Assembly: GCA_949357655.1 (NCBI GenBank)
Contig: CASHTG010000015.1
Location: 744,001 to 808,000 of the forward strand
Direction: 5' to 3'
DNA length: 64,000 nucleotides
From: Parascedosporium putredinis
Taxonomy: Eukaryota; Ascomycota; Sordariomycetes; Microascales; Microascaceae
The notes under the pieces were generated by a model that worked only from the letters and a program-made list of their open reading frames with translations, searched no databases and was not told the origin of the DNA. Shown one piece after another: positions 49,291-61,858 of the stretch; the first letter of the stretch is position 1, and each line of letters opens with the position of its first letter. Made by a program: the position numbers and the translations under genes.

Positions 49291-50823
49291 CTAAGGTACA
49301 TTAAGAGGAAAAGAAAACAAACATATCAAGGGCGAGCCCGCCGTTCCCGCCGATACCTCTTTAGTTGGTCGACTCAGTCTCCAACCCCCAAAAGGTGTCC
49401 AGCTCCTCATGATCTGTCTCGCGTGGGTCATGACGAAATCGTGGCCTCCTTCCAACAGCCTCCACGTTACCCTTTCCTCGCCGCCAATGAGGGGAAGTGC
49501 GTCGTGGCGATAATCGTCGGGGTTGATGATTTCGTCGTCCTTGGCGAGAAGAATGCAGGTTGAGCCCGGTTCGCGCTCGCTAATCTTGCTCCAAGCTTCG
49601 TGTTGGTCCATGAGGGGAGCGTGGCGCAAACTCGAGAGAAAGGCAGGAACGAATCCAGCATGGTGGTCGGCCATCCACGAGATGTAGCCCAGCACGCGCT
49701 TCTCGAGCGCGGTCACCGCTTCCGGAGTCGGGGGTCGGCGCCCTCGGCAGCGCCGACATCAGTCATGGACTTTCCAGGTTTGGAGGTGGAATGGTGCAGT
49801 GCGCGTCGGAGCTCGTCGGCCGAGACCGAGGCGCCGGGTGCCGCGACTGGCGAGGCAGTCGAGTCAGGGCTCGGGGTGGGAGAAATCTTCTTGGTAACAC
49901 TGCTTGCGATAGGTTTTCGGAGGCGGACGCGCGCGAGCTCGCTAATCAGACGGTCGGGGACAAGGCCACTACGGAACAAGATGCGACTGACGATGCCGAA
50001 ATTGGCCGCGCGAATGAGGCCAGCCGGGGCGAGGAGGACCAACGACTCGACCATGTGCGGGAAAGCGCTAGCGAAGTGGACGGCGATACCGCCGCCCATG
50101 GAATAGCCGACCAAGCGGATGGACTTGCTTCCGCTCCATGGTAGAGGGAAGAGGCCATGGCAAGAAGAGCCTGGCTCACGTAAAGGCGGGAGTCATGGGG
50201 TAGGTCGCCGACACCGTCCGAAAAGCCACGGCCGAAGAGATCCTGTTTGTAAGGTTAGCACTAGAGTTTGAGATGCGGATGTAGATGATCACTTACAAAG
50301 AGCATAACACGGTAGCCTCGGTCAACCATGGCCCGGGCAAGCCTCGAAACTGTCATACACGAAGTTGAAATGCCGTGGATAAAGAGAACCTTTTGCCCTC
50401 CTCAGGGCCCCATTCATAGACCCGGATATTGCCATACTAATGGATTATGCCTCGGTGATTAGCGTCTAGCGCATGACACTCTTCGCGACGCAAGACCGAG
50501 AAGAGAGTGGGGAGAACAAGTTGATGAGATTTGGGGAGTAAGGGGCAAAAAAGGGCAAGAGAACGTACAGGTGTTGAAACGTCGCGCGCGCCGGGGTATG
50601 AATCGGGTCTGTACTCCAATTTGGCGATGTCCTTCTCCGAGAGATCCGGGATCTTGGTCTGGAGAGGGTTCGGGATAATGGCGGATCGACGCGGAAACAG
50701 CGCAACACGGGCGAGCGACATGGTGGCCAGTGTTATAGATGCAGTGATGGCGACGATGGAAAGAGCAGCACGTGTTGACTCGTCGGCCAAATTGAGACCG
50801 AGAATCTGATAAAGCGCCGCCAT
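49291..50823 (-). CDS. Membrane-anchored alpha/beta hydrolase
   Basis: Serine hydrolase of unknown substrate. Exons in transcript order: 50823-50569, 50436-50297, 50242-49291. Residues about 17-42 form a hydrophobic helix (ALSIVAITASITLATMSLAR), a likely N-terminal membrane anchor. The catalytic region shows the oxyanion segment FIHGIS, DLFGRGFSD, the nucleophile elbow GYSMGGG, AFPHMVESLVLLAPAGLI, an acid in LLAKDDEIINPDDY and His in LLEGGHDFVMTHA, so the Ser-Asp-His triad is complete. A Ser/Pro/Ala-rich insert (SPTPSPDSTASPVAAPG) sits in the lid region. Single bases are missing near 50393, near 50145 and in the G run 49730-49734. The corrected length is 449 residues. It could be a lipase, esterase or epoxide hydrolase-like enzyme; the sequence alone does not decide. 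Confidence 0.88.
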
Positions 50824-53800
50824 TTTGATCACTTTAGCTTTTTAGTCTGGCGCCTTTTTTCAGGATGCGAAGGAGAGTGAAGATTGTGGTATTCGGGGTA
50901 GATGGGAGGCTTCAGTCAATTCGTAGAGGGCTTAGTGTTGTTAATGGCGGCCTGCTCGGCGCCCGTGTCCCTGGTTCGGCCAGTCTCCAACTACGTCACT
51001 TGGTGTGCTGTTCCTGCCTTGTGGCGGGCCAAGGCCGCTGCAGCCCCAGATTTGTCACTGAAGGAAGTCGCGGGTCGATAGTGTAAGCGAGGTGGGACTT
51101 GAAGAAGAAGCAACGAGGCCGACGGAATGCGAAATCAAGGGGCAAGAGAGGTGGAGAAAGAAAAGAGTAATTTGGCTATGGGGGAGAGAAGGGAAGGGAA
51201 GAGAAAATGGATGGGCGAAGCTGGCTTTAAGGAGCATTCTATGGCAGGGGGTTTTCAGACGTCTCAAACCACTTGAGCGGAAGGGTCGGTCGAATCGTCC
51301 TCGTGAAGGCTTGGAACGTGGCTAGGCCTCCCTGTCGGGCACCAGATGAGAGAGAAGGGCTGTCACACAATACACAATGGCGAAACTCCCACAACGGTTC
51401 AAAAGTCGCAGGCAACCCGCATGCTTACTCCGAAGAGTTTCTAGATAAAATTTCCGGTTGCTGCTAGTTTGGCCGATGTCTCCCGTTGCGGTGCGGTATT
51501 AGTGTGAATAGATAAGACATGCGATAGACGATGGGATGGATTGAAGGCATCAAAGGCACACTGCACAGAGAACAAGAGCTTTAACCATCTCATTGATGGA
51601 CTCCATTCATAGAGGTTTCTTTTTTTTTTTTTTTCTCTCTCTCAGATCCCCTCGATATCACATTTCTGACGAGGGAGCCAAGATGGAGTCAAGACCCAAG
51701 TTGGTCCTTTTACCAATTTTGCCTCGTGGAGTGAAGGCGCAGTTGTATTTATCGGGCTGAGACGGTGGACGCGACGGACTCCCGACACCGCCACAGACAA
51801 GAGTGGAAAAAGGAAAAACGTTCATCGACAAAGGATGAGTGATGACCTCGACTGTGTCGGCACAGCTCCACACATGTTACTGGTCCATTGATAACAATCC
51901 AGCCCGGGTGTGCCTGACACCTTTACAATGATAGGGGTTGTGATACTGGTCGGCCCAGTTATCCAGGATGGAGAACTCCGCCCTCTGCCGCAGCACACGT
52001 GTCGAAATCGTTTGCCTATAATTCTCTTCGCATCCCCTCCCCACTCAGCTGCTATATGTTCCCACTCACAAGTCAGGATGAACAAGGGACGAGAGTGGAA
52101 GAGGAAGAGTGACATCAATACATCAATCATGGGACGGATGCTCTCACTGTCCGAGTTTCCTTCTACCCCAGGGGGACTATCTCTTTCATAGCACCTGAGC
52201 CGAACTTCTAACGTCCCCTCAAAAAAGAAGGAAAAAAAAATGAAGGAGACATCTAGTGTAACTTCTATATTGATTTCCTCAGTCGGGGTTAACCTTGTCC
52301 GGTTCGGGCTGCCAGACTGGCACCACGCTAGCCAAGGCAACTTCCGGCACAAGTGCCCACTCTCGCCCTCCCGATCTTTCTCAAGGCAAGGGATTTACTG
52401 ATACCAGCTAGGCCAGCACGATACCCGAAGCCCTCAATGCCGGTTGCGCCGTAAGGTAAGGTCCACTCAAGCTCGTAGACGGAGGGCAGGCATGCTGAGG
52501 TGGCCATCCGAATGCTCAACATGTGTCGGCGGGAAGCAAGGTGATACCGGAGTATGCAATCACACATCTCAGAAGTGCCCTCTGAGACACGCAGCTGTGC
52601 TCTCTTTCCCACCCCACGAGGTAATACATGAAGGCACCCGTCCCGATGGTAGGATCCTTACTCTACTAAAAGGTGCCCTTAATTCTTCTCTTTTCTTCCC
52701 TAGCCATTGTTCCTCTCTTGGTAGATCAAGATAGCTTTTAGACACAGTCTGACGTCCATAGGCTACATGTACACATTGAAGGAGGTTTCAGGGAGGAAGT
52801 TTGAAGACAAGACGGCTGGTCGTCGATATTCCCCAAGCATGGACTGATAGGTGTGGCCTGGGATTGATTATATTGAATTAATGGATTGATCTATCTGGAT
52901 GAGTTGAGGAAGCTGGTACACTCTCCACAGCAAATACTCTCTCCACTAAAGCATTTCAACCTTCCCACCCATGAGGCCATACTCTCGTGTTACGGCTTAA
53001 ATTTGGGGTCGCTTGAAATTGGAGGGAGGATCGCGACTCATTTAACTTGCCCGAACATGGCAAAGCTAACCTGGTCTGTGTTCAGTGGTTATCGCTGGCC
53101 AGGACAAGCCCAAGTGGGGGATTGGTGCGATGCTGAGCCTGCATTGCGCCTTAATTCCAACTCGGGCGCCAGAGCCTCGAGCCGATTTCACCTCGTGCTC
53201 CTTGCAATCATGATGCGTTTTTCCAATGCAGAGCCCTCTTGTCAACCACGCCAAAAGATTGAACAAGATGGAACTTAGCTCGATCTTCTAGGCGGCGAAC
53301 CTCGCGGGTCCCATCAAATGTCAGTTGCAGTCCCTGAAGAGGGGAGATAGCACTGATTACGATTTTGGGATGACTTGGCGGTTGAAGGTGCGAAGTGCGT
53401 ATCGTTGTGCGTTTAACACTGTATACTAGGCGGTCAGTCAGTCGCTGGTGGTGGTGGTGGCAGGAGCGCTGGGTAATGTGACAACAATTGAAGCTAATTT
53501 AGGTGAGGGCAGCCGCTCCATTTTCACCACCATGACGCTAAGTCTCAGGCGGCGATTACAGCGTCTGAGGTAAGGGCTCAAAGCAATAAACGTTAAGGCG
53601 AACGGACTGAGGCGGGGCTTTTGGCTCCTTTTCACCACTGCCTGGTCGCGTGTCTCCTCGGTCTCGAGCTCGACTTTGCCACGGCCCCTGCCCGCTCAAC
53701 GCTTCAAAGGCCCTTCTTTTTTTCTCCGACGTTGCAAGAGGGCGAATGCGGTAAGCCTTGTCATAATAACCCCAGCCTCTCCTGCCCCTAAACTATTCCC

Positions 53801-54032
53801 CTCACTTCCCCTCCCACCATCTCGTCAACTAACGTGACCCTTTCGTCGGGTTTGCAGGTGACCGACTAGAGAAGACTCTCGGCGACGCCGCGCTGCGTTG
53901 TTCGAAATTCCCCTTTTCCCCTTGAAAAATACAAAAGGAACGAGCTGGATTCTGCCCACTTCGAAGCATACACGAACCACCCGCTGTTGACGATACGAAC
54001 CGAACCGCTCGCCCTCCTCCATATGCGTGAGG
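50824..54032. other. Divergent intergenic region between the hydrolase and FYVE-RING genes
   Basis: 3.2 kb with no recognised gene. A poly-T run lies at 51620-51634 and a CT-rich, leader-like stretch at 53700-53830 precedes the FYVE-RING gene. Open frames of 130-176 codons show no motifs. Confidence 0.55.
51620..51634. repeat. Poly-T tract, 15 bp
   Basis: Uninterrupted T run followed by a short CT repeat. Non-coding. Confidence 0.9.
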
Positions 54033-56078
54033 ATGGCGGATTCTCCCGCTGAGGGCAACAGCCCCTTAGCTGATGCCTTACCCACCGCCGTCCACCATGC
54101 AGGCAGCCGTCCTTCGTCTTCTTCGGGAAGCTCCTATATCGGCAGCGATGCCCCGACCACAGAAAGTGTAAACTGTCCCTGGAGGACCCCCGAGTTCCAC
54201 GAGGACGAGTGCTCGAGATACTTTGACTGCCCCACCCACGTCGTTGAGCGTCAGCTCCCCGAGTCCACCGCCGCGGTACAGTTGGTAGAGCCATCGGCAG
54301 AACCCGGCCCCGCAAGCTCTATTGGCGGCGACTCTGCCGTAGTTGATCCGGAGGAAACCCCAGGGCCTAGCTCTCGGAGAAGCGAGTCGCCTTCTGAGGA
54401 GAGAAGCCCTTCGGTGTCGACATCCTCGAGCGAACAGCTTGGTGAAGCATCGCCTCAGAATGATGACGACCGACCCCCATGGTTCCGCCCCGCGATGAAA
54501 GCTACTTTCCAAACATGAGCCATGAACCCGAAGCGACTCGTGCCGGTCCCCTCGAGCTTCCCATTCGAACCACGAGCCTCCCCAGACAGCTTCGACGTTG
54601 TCTCAGACTACCGACCCGACCCAGCGCAGGCTTCCAAGCCCTCCTCTTCCACCAGTTCCCCAAAGCACCCGCCCCAGTATGCTGGAACTGCCACCCACAC
54701 CACGAAGCACGAGCGAGACAGCTTCGTCTTCGGCAACCTCTTCGTCGAGGTCACTCCATCGGAACCCTTCGGAGCTAGTTTTACCCCGGTGGCAGCCCGA
54801 CTCTGACGTCACATTCTGCCCTATCTGCCGCACCCAATTTAGCTTCTTTGTCCGCAAGCATCACTGCAGGTTCGTTTCTACTGTAACCCCGAATCTTGGT
54901 TTTGTCTTCCCCCTTCCCCTTCTTTTTCTTTAGCCTGCTATCTCGGCTCTCGGCATCAATATTGACCTTTTCGTCCTTGAAATACAGGAAATGCGGGCGT
55001 GTGGTATGCAACTCTTGTTCTCCCCACAGAATTGTCATACCCTACCAATACATAGTCCGCCCTCCCGCCCAGGATCGCATGTCCCAGCTTTATTTTGGTG
55101 ATGATGGACTAGGATACGGCGATGGAGGCGAACGCGTGAGGCTTTGCAACCCTTGTGTCCCCGACCCTAATACCGCTCCCCCAGCGACATTGACATCTCC
55201 CAGTCAACACTCCTCCCCTCGACCTCATCACCGCTCGCGGAGTAGCATGGGCGGAGGAGGCTTTGCTGGTTTTCCTCCTGTGCAGAGCCCTGGATTCCTC
55301 TCGCCTAATACGTTGAATGACCCTTACGCCCGAGGCCGGAGTGTCACAATGGTGGGTTCTTTTTTCCATTTGCATTCCCCTACCCACCTTTCCTTTGAGA
55401 TGCGCAGCCTGGGCTCTTCCAGAGCCAGGGGCTTCTTCTCTCTAACAGATGACTTAGAATTTCCCTGCCGCCGCGGGCTCTCGACGGCCCTTTGTTTCCA
55501 CCGAGAATCAAATTCTTGCCGGTACCCCACCGCTCTACTACCCCTATCGGCGTCAGCGTCCGCATCGGGATCATCTTCGCAATATCCACCATCCCGTATG
55601 AGATATCGATCAGTCAGGGAGTCGGGCGGATCATCATCTTCGTCTACCCAGAGAGCCCTTCCCCGACGCCGCAGATTGCCGAAGAAGATGAATGTCCCGT
55701 CTGCCATCGAGAGCTCCCTCCCGTGCACTCGCCAACTTTGAGGCTTTACGTGAATCCCATATTACGTCTTGCATTACTTCGCACAGCGCATATGGAAGCG
55801 GGGGCGGTGCTGTCAGCAGTGGGACATCCCCTGGAGAAGGGACGACGCCTTCTTCGCCCCGGTCTGTGAGGAGAACTGGAATGTTCCCTTACCTTGCCAC
55901 GGAAAAGGATTGTGTCGACTCTGCCGAGTGCACCATCTGCTTGGAAGAATTCGAGGTTGGGGTGGCTATGGCGCGCCTGGAATGCCTGTGCCGCTTTCAT
56001 CGGAGATGCATCTCGGCTTGGTTTGTGAACCATCCAGGCCGGTGCCCAGTTCATCAACACGATAGCTACGGGTATTGA
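54033..56078 (+). CDS. FYVE + C2HC + RING zinc-finger protein, probable E3 ubiquitin ligase (Pib1-like)
   Basis: Exons are 54033-54869, 54988-55351 and 55458-56078. The first 250 residues are Ser/Pro/Glu-rich and probably disordered. A FYVE domain follows: WQPDSDVTFCPICRTQF, then RKHHCR/KCGRVVCNSCSPHR, the PI3P-binding signature split by intron 1. A Pro/Ser-rich linker leads to a small finger (ECPVCHRELP ... FEALRESHITSCI, a C2HC pattern) and a C-terminal RING (CTICLEEFEVGVAMARLECL, CRFHRRCISAWFVNHPGRCP). FYVE plus RING is the layout of yeast Pib1, an endosome/vacuole E3; the C2HC finger is extra. The frame breaks at six places: 54474-54478, about 54580, about 54670, 55593-55595, 55661-55664 and 55720-55722. 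Correcting them gives 609 residues. The domains are clear; the low-complexity first exon is tentative. Confidence 0.88.
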
Positions 56079-57944
56079 AGGGCATGGGCCGTCTCCTTTT
56101 TCTTCTTCTACCTCTCTTTTCCCTCTCTCTCTCTCTTTCTTTTATACTGATTACATTCCCCACCCTGGCGTTTTACTGGAATCTCGAGGATGGGTATCAA
56201 TTTTGGAGTTTTGATTCGGGTTATTGGGCTCCCACCTCCTCCCCCTTTTTTCGCCTTGCCTTTGGTCTTGTTGATCTCTTGCATGAATGTTCGGTTGCAG
56301 CTATATCATGGTTTTACTACCTTGCAGGTTATTGATACTATCCTGCCTGCTGTGTTGCAAAACCCATTCTCTTTCTCAACTATCCCCCCTCATTGTCCGG
56401 TGATGATTTCCTTGGCCGTTAGAGGAACACAGCAAGGGTCTATGCTATTGTGGCCCACCCTTGCCATGGGTAATAGAGTACAAAGGCGTCTGTTGCACCA
56501 AGGTAGTAGCCGTTGGATAGGAATAGAAGCATCGATCTATGTTTAATTGTGGAGGACTTGAGCTAGGTGGTGCTCATGTTGAATTTGCCATAGCATAGTA
56601 GAGGAGACACCACACAAACGGGACATATACTTATTATTTCTAGATATACATGTATCTATGTATGTGTCAAATGTTCCTCCTTCTTTTTTTTTTTTTACCA
56701 AATAAAGAAGAAAGGAAACCTCTGTATAGCGAAGGAGGATGACCCCAGCACTAGATTTATCTGTGCATACACCACTAGGTGTTCTTTACCATCCTTCGCT
56801 GAGGTGCATTCTTCAGTTTATCGGAAGCGGGAGAGCAAGGGGGCAATCTCAGGCTTGCTCTTCAGTGAAGGAGACCCCGATGATCTCATTTACTCCTCAT
56901 TCGCAAGCAAGCGACAACCAGTTTTTTTTCTTTCCCGGCACGGAAGGGAAGCCGAAACTGCGGGTCATCGATTGGAACAGATCGAATGCAACATCGGGAA
57001 CAAGCGACAGGGGTTGGACACGATAGCAACATGTATAGGATGGGGGAAAAGCCTGAAGAAGGGAGCAAAGCAAAAAAAAAAAGGCCGCGCTCTCTAGCCC
57101 GGAGCACGCATTAAGGAAATGCGACAGGCGAGAGATGCTATTGCGCCGGGAGAGTGTCGGACCGCCCTGACAAGAAAACAAAAAGAGGTGGCTAAAGGGG
57201 AGGGGAAAAAAGCATGTCGAGAAGGGATGAGCGGTCTGGTTTGGCCGAACGCCTTGGGTTGTCTTATTCACAGAAGATTTGGCCGCTTTCCTGATAGAAC
57301 GCTCACGTACAAGCACACGCATTCATACATCGGCACGCTCACCTTGTCCATTTTAGAGAAGATAACGAATCGACTTATCTGGATGAATGTACTACATGGA
57401 GTGTTCGATGCTAGGCTAGGCCGAGGAGCTTGAACTTGGGCTTGATGTGTTGATCGAAGACATCAACGCCTCTCTCCGTTGGCCAACGGACAAGTACTGT
57501 TCAACGACAATCGGCGGGACCCCACTCAGCTTTTCAAGTGGCTGGGCCGACAGAGGCACGGATCGACTTGACTTGCTGCACTAGACAACAGGAGGGGAAT
57601 GCTGCTGAGGGACATGTTTACTTTTCCGTTTCCGTCAAAGCGGCCTTTCTCTTTCTCTTTCTCGTTCGCCCACCGAGGGGCTTGAGGGATTCTAGCGATG
57701 GGGGACGCGCAAGTTGGCTGGCCCCGGATCGCCAAAAATGGGTTGGTACGGAAGTTGGCAACATTAGGATATGCATGCTTTATCGGGGGGATGACGACAG
57801 GGAAGGGGAAAGAGAGAGCCGGGGGGGAGGGTCCGCCATCCATCGCTTGGTTTCACAGCGCCCAAGTAGAATTTGGTGCTCGGTGGGTGCGATCTCCACC
57901 TTTGCCGAGGAGAGTTTTGGGGTTTGGAGGTCTCTCGAGGTGAG

Positions 57945-57971
57945 GGGCCAGAGAGGAGGGCCAGAGAGGAG
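57945..57971. repeat. Direct repeat GGGCCAGAGAGGAG, two copies sharing one base
   Basis: Copies at 57945-57958 and 57958-57971. Non-coding. Confidence 0.85.
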
Positions 57972-60379
57972 TGTGTGTGAAGGAGATTTCGCTTCAGGCC
58001 TCGCTAAGGTGGCTCTCGGCTCCCCCGACAAGATATTCGTGAAATCGGCGTCTCTGGACGGTGCATTGGGAGGAAAACACTGTAGATTTAAACATTGAGG
58101 GCATGGCCACAGGCCAGCAAGATCTGCCCGATTGGCAGATGAGGTCATTGGGGAAGGGGATTCAATGTGGTGTCCCGGATCTTGATTTCGTCGACTGGTT
58201 GAGCCGCATCGAATAACAAACCGCCGGCTGGACAGGGGAGGGGTATCACCCGGCAGCCGTGAAAAAGACAATGGGGATGTGAACATTGGCACGGGTAGTT
58301 CATCCGGTGGTTGGAAAATTTATGCGTCTGGGCTTGTATCTAGCGTTGTTTAGGCGGCGCGCGGTGCAGGGCAGGATCTGGCCCAGTGGGGTTTATTGGT
58401 GTCTCCGCTGCGACTGAAGTCGACGCGGACACTGATCAAGCGTAGATCAGGCCGTCCAGGACGGCACCATGCCGGCGGTGCTGGACGGGATGGAGTGGAC
58501 AGATGTGCGGAACGGACCATCCATCTTTTCCATCCATATGGGAGGCACCCCTGTTCAGCTGAAGGCCAACCCCAGCCACACTGATATTAGACGCGTCCTT
58601 GGCTTTACTTCGCAGGTGAGAGCAACAAGATGAAAATTTCATTTTTTTTTCTTTTGCGTCGTCTGATCAAAACGACGAGACTCAAGGAAGTGGTTTGGCC
58701 AAATTGAATCGAGTTGGGTCTGAGAGTTGGGGAGTTGCCTATCCCTATCTGCGCACCAGCCTCCTTTGTTGCCATCACCAGAACTGAAGCCGAAAAATTC
58801 TTGGGGCCAGCTTCAAGTTGCTGTAGTTGATTGAGTATCCATTATGTGGTGATGGCCAGTACAGTGAGTGGGTCGGGAACCTTATAGCGTAGATTCGATC
58901 GGCGATAAAGTAGTATTTGGGGGCCCGCCATTTCCACTCCAATGTTCTCAAGCAACCTCCAGGCTTCTGATGGACGGATATGATGATACCCAAGGAACTC
59001 AGGTTGGCGAGATGTGAGCGGATCCATTCGATATGATAAAATAATTCGCCGGTTGCGCCGACCACAGCTTCTTTGTTGAGCCTGGGCCTCGATGTTCGGA
59101 TGAGCGCCCCTGTCCCCTGGCCGGCCCAGCTGGGAACATTCCTTGCCTCAGACCACCATTCAACTTTGCAGTAATACAGCCGGAATGTATCAATCAACAC
59201 AAGTACATTGTATCAATGGCTGGTGGGTATCACAGCTCTGCTTTCAGGTCCTGTCGACTTTCTCGACTTCCTCAAAGGATGAATGGATCGAGCACCCTTT
59301 AGAAGGGGTGGAAGTGTCCCGCTCAATCAGGACGACATGTGCCTATCCTGCACTAGAATGACTATGAGAAAGACTGATGCTCTTTGTTAAACGTTCTTTT
59401 TGTAGTGGCAGATAAGTGGACCATTGTCTGTTTATCAGGCAAGGAAGCTAGAAACGTCTTGGAGGGTCGGAGGGTTGGAAGGTTCGTCGGAGGACGGCAT
59501 CCCTCACTACTTTGTCGATGATTAGGTACATGGTGTCGCTAGCAAAACCCTCAGTGTGTGGCGTGCAGTTCGGCGACCTGTTCGTGCCTTTGCCGCATTA
59601 GGGAATTTGAGGGAGCTCAAGATGCCAATGCCAATGCCGATGCCCACCTCCAACGTTTTGCCCAGCGCGGCCGTTTGGGGGCAGCTAGGATTGTTTCCGT
59701 ACAGGTATCTAGCGCCTCCCTGGTTTCCTCAATCACCAGCAGTCAGTTGAAAGGTACCGTGCCTGACTGGTCCTGAAAGCGTTCGAGGATTCCCCGGGGC
59801 CGATTTGCGAGGAGGGAGGTTGGGGCCATTCACGGATGATTTTCCATTCCCTCGGTGCGGAGCACCCAGTAGCTCCCTCGATAAAAGCAAAGAAACCGAG
59901 GGCGGAACCCGTCAATGGCTTTTCATCCATTGTATCTTGTGGAGCTAAGACATTATGCCTTTGGAAAAGCTTTGAAGGCAATAGGGTGCAAAACTGTTGA
60001 TCAGGGAGGACCACGCCAGGACTCACGAGGTCTTTCAACCACTAGCAGTGCTGGGCGAGCTGGGCAAGCTGGGCCTGCGGGGGATCAGCGCTTGTCAAAT
60101 AACGATACTGCGACAAGCAGTCTCCATGCGCTGGTGATCTGACCAGAGAACATTTGAACTCCCTTTTGCATCCCCACGATGTACATCAAGTACCCCAGCT
60201 ACCACAACGTGCGCCTGTGTGATATTACCGGGAGTGCCACCATCGTTGCTGGCGAGCTGTCTCGGCCAGCTGTGCAAGTTAGTGCCAGGCGGGTCAAGCT
60301 CCACTGCTTCGTGCATGTAGACTACGCTAGCAACTACTTCGTACTTGTACTTGTCCAAGGAGAGAGTTGGGGAGGGCAG

Positions 60380-60530
60380 CAAGTGGTGGACAAAAATATC
60401 GGGACTGCAAAATCATTTTGTCCACCAGAGCAGGCACCTCGCCACCAAATCACCTCTGTACTGCCCCCTGTACCCTCAGCTATAGTGAGCTTGAATATTT
60501 TGCAGTCCCGTTTATTTTGTCACCCACTTG
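60380..60530. mobile_element. Candidate 151-bp non-autonomous DNA transposon (MITE-like)
   Basis: Left arm 60380-60413 and right arm 60497-60530 are inverted copies of each other. They match at 29 of 34 positions without gaps, starting CAAGTGG and ending CGGGACTGCAAAAT, a perfect 14-bp block. The element is flanked by GGCAG on both sides (60375-60379 and 60531-60535), which would be a 5-bp target duplication. A second perfect inverted repeat, TGGTGGACAAAA with TTTTGTCCACCA (60384-60395 and 60416-60427), overlaps the left arm. No coding capacity. The superfamily is undecided: the ACAAAA...GGGACTG core is reminiscent of Tc1/mariner ends, but those duplicate TA. Confidence 0.6.
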
Positions 60531-61858
60531 GGCAGGAGGGGTTGTTAGGTCTCTCCAGATGCATGTCGCTTGTACCTGATAAACTTCCACAAGTGACTCT
60601 CCCGATCCGTTTGACGTATGTGAGTCTTGATTGGCCGGGGACAGCTCAGGAATGGAGGTACTGTACGTACCCCCGGCAAGACAAGCGAGCCCAAGCCGTG
60701 TCTAGCAAGTCTAGAAAGCACCAGAGGACCACACAGACACAGACACAGACAGGGTTCAACAGACGAGAGCTGGCCAGGCATTACGTCGTGCGTCGCCAGC
60801 TCCATAAACGTGTAGATTAGGCCAAGATCGATGGATCAATTCCAAGCTGCATCTTGGATTTGGCGCTGTGTCTCCCCAGCTGCCTCACCTGCTCACCTAG
60901 TGTACAACGAGCGCGCAGAATGCTGGCTGCTCCTTCCAGGCTCCCTCCCTCAAAACCTTGGATGGCCTGATAGTCGACCATTCTCGCGCTTCCAGACGCA
61001 CGCTGTCTGTCCTCAACTTCTTTTCTCTAGCTTCCCCCTCCTCCTCCTCCTCCTCGGGCTACCGTCCAACCGTGAGGAATTTGATTCTCGCCTTTTCTTT
61101 GTGGTTTCAATTCCACCATCACAATTCGCTTCGTGTCTGTTTGCATATTCACCCTCCATCAAGATTATAGGTTCGATCCAACTTTCCTCCAGGTGGCCTA
61201 TGTCCGCCAAGGTTCAAGTTTTATCGAGCCACTCAGCCGGACTCGAAGCTCGTTGACGATCACGTCACTGACGTCGTCCCCCTTTGACCAAGCTTGCTTA
61301 ACCTCAACCCACCCCTGTCCATCCTAAATTTCGGGCGGCTTTTTCCAGCAGCTGGTAAAATCGATAGCCCTTCCTCACCAAGCCAGCACCAAGCTCTCAA
61401 CCTCTTTCAATTCCCTCATCTCAGCCCTCTTTGGTGCCCCTCCCTCTCACTCTCCTACTCTTTTCTTTCTTCTTTTTGTTTAATCTCGTTCTGTTACTCT
61501 CGCATCTCTTCCTTTTCGCCCTCCATTCTCTCGTGTCCTCATCTGCGGGCCTCTCTTGATTAATAGGCCCATCTAACCCCCTTGCCAATCCTTCAACCAG
61601 GGTTGCAAGCAAACGGGTCCTGGCTCCCTCTTCTTGACAAGCCCATTTTACCACGTCGCCTCAGCTCCCCAACAGAGAAAACTAGGCGGGTGCGCAATTC
61701 GCCTCCGATCCTTCTCCCGCTCTTCGATTGATGCAGCTGGATTCGTGCTGAAATCGGACTTCGTCCACTGCCCGCTCCAGCCAATTCCTCGAGCTTCGAG
61801 AGGAGTCGTGTCCCCGTCTCTCTGTCTCCCATTCGAGTAGTCCGGATTCACCTCCAAC

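Larger units (their letters stand above)
56079..61858. other. 5.8-kb intergenic region between the FYVE-RING and tricalbin-like genes
   Basis: No gene is recognised. It contains a poly-T run (56684-56696), a direct repeat of GGGCCAGAGAGGAG (57945-57971), the candidate inverted-repeat element at 60380-60530, an ACAGAC repeat near 60735, and a CT-rich leader-like region from about 61010 to 61700. A 213-codon plus-strand frame (60179-60820) spans the repeat element and has no motif. Confidence 0.55.

Noticed and set aside
3748..50823. A functional gene cluster or biosynthetic island
   Set aside because: The neighbours are unrelated housekeeping genes, and no backbone enzyme (PKS, NRPS, terpene synthase) or pathway regulator is present. 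The lone ABC transporter and hydrolase do not make a cluster.
60179..60820. 213-codon plus-strand ORF
   Set aside because: It runs straight through the inverted-repeat element, has no motif, and its C-terminal part is an ACAGAC repeat. Likely chance.
61160..61180. tRNA B-box-like GGTTCGATCC
   Set aside because: No paired T-stem and pyrimidine-rich leader sequence upstream in place of a cloverleaf.
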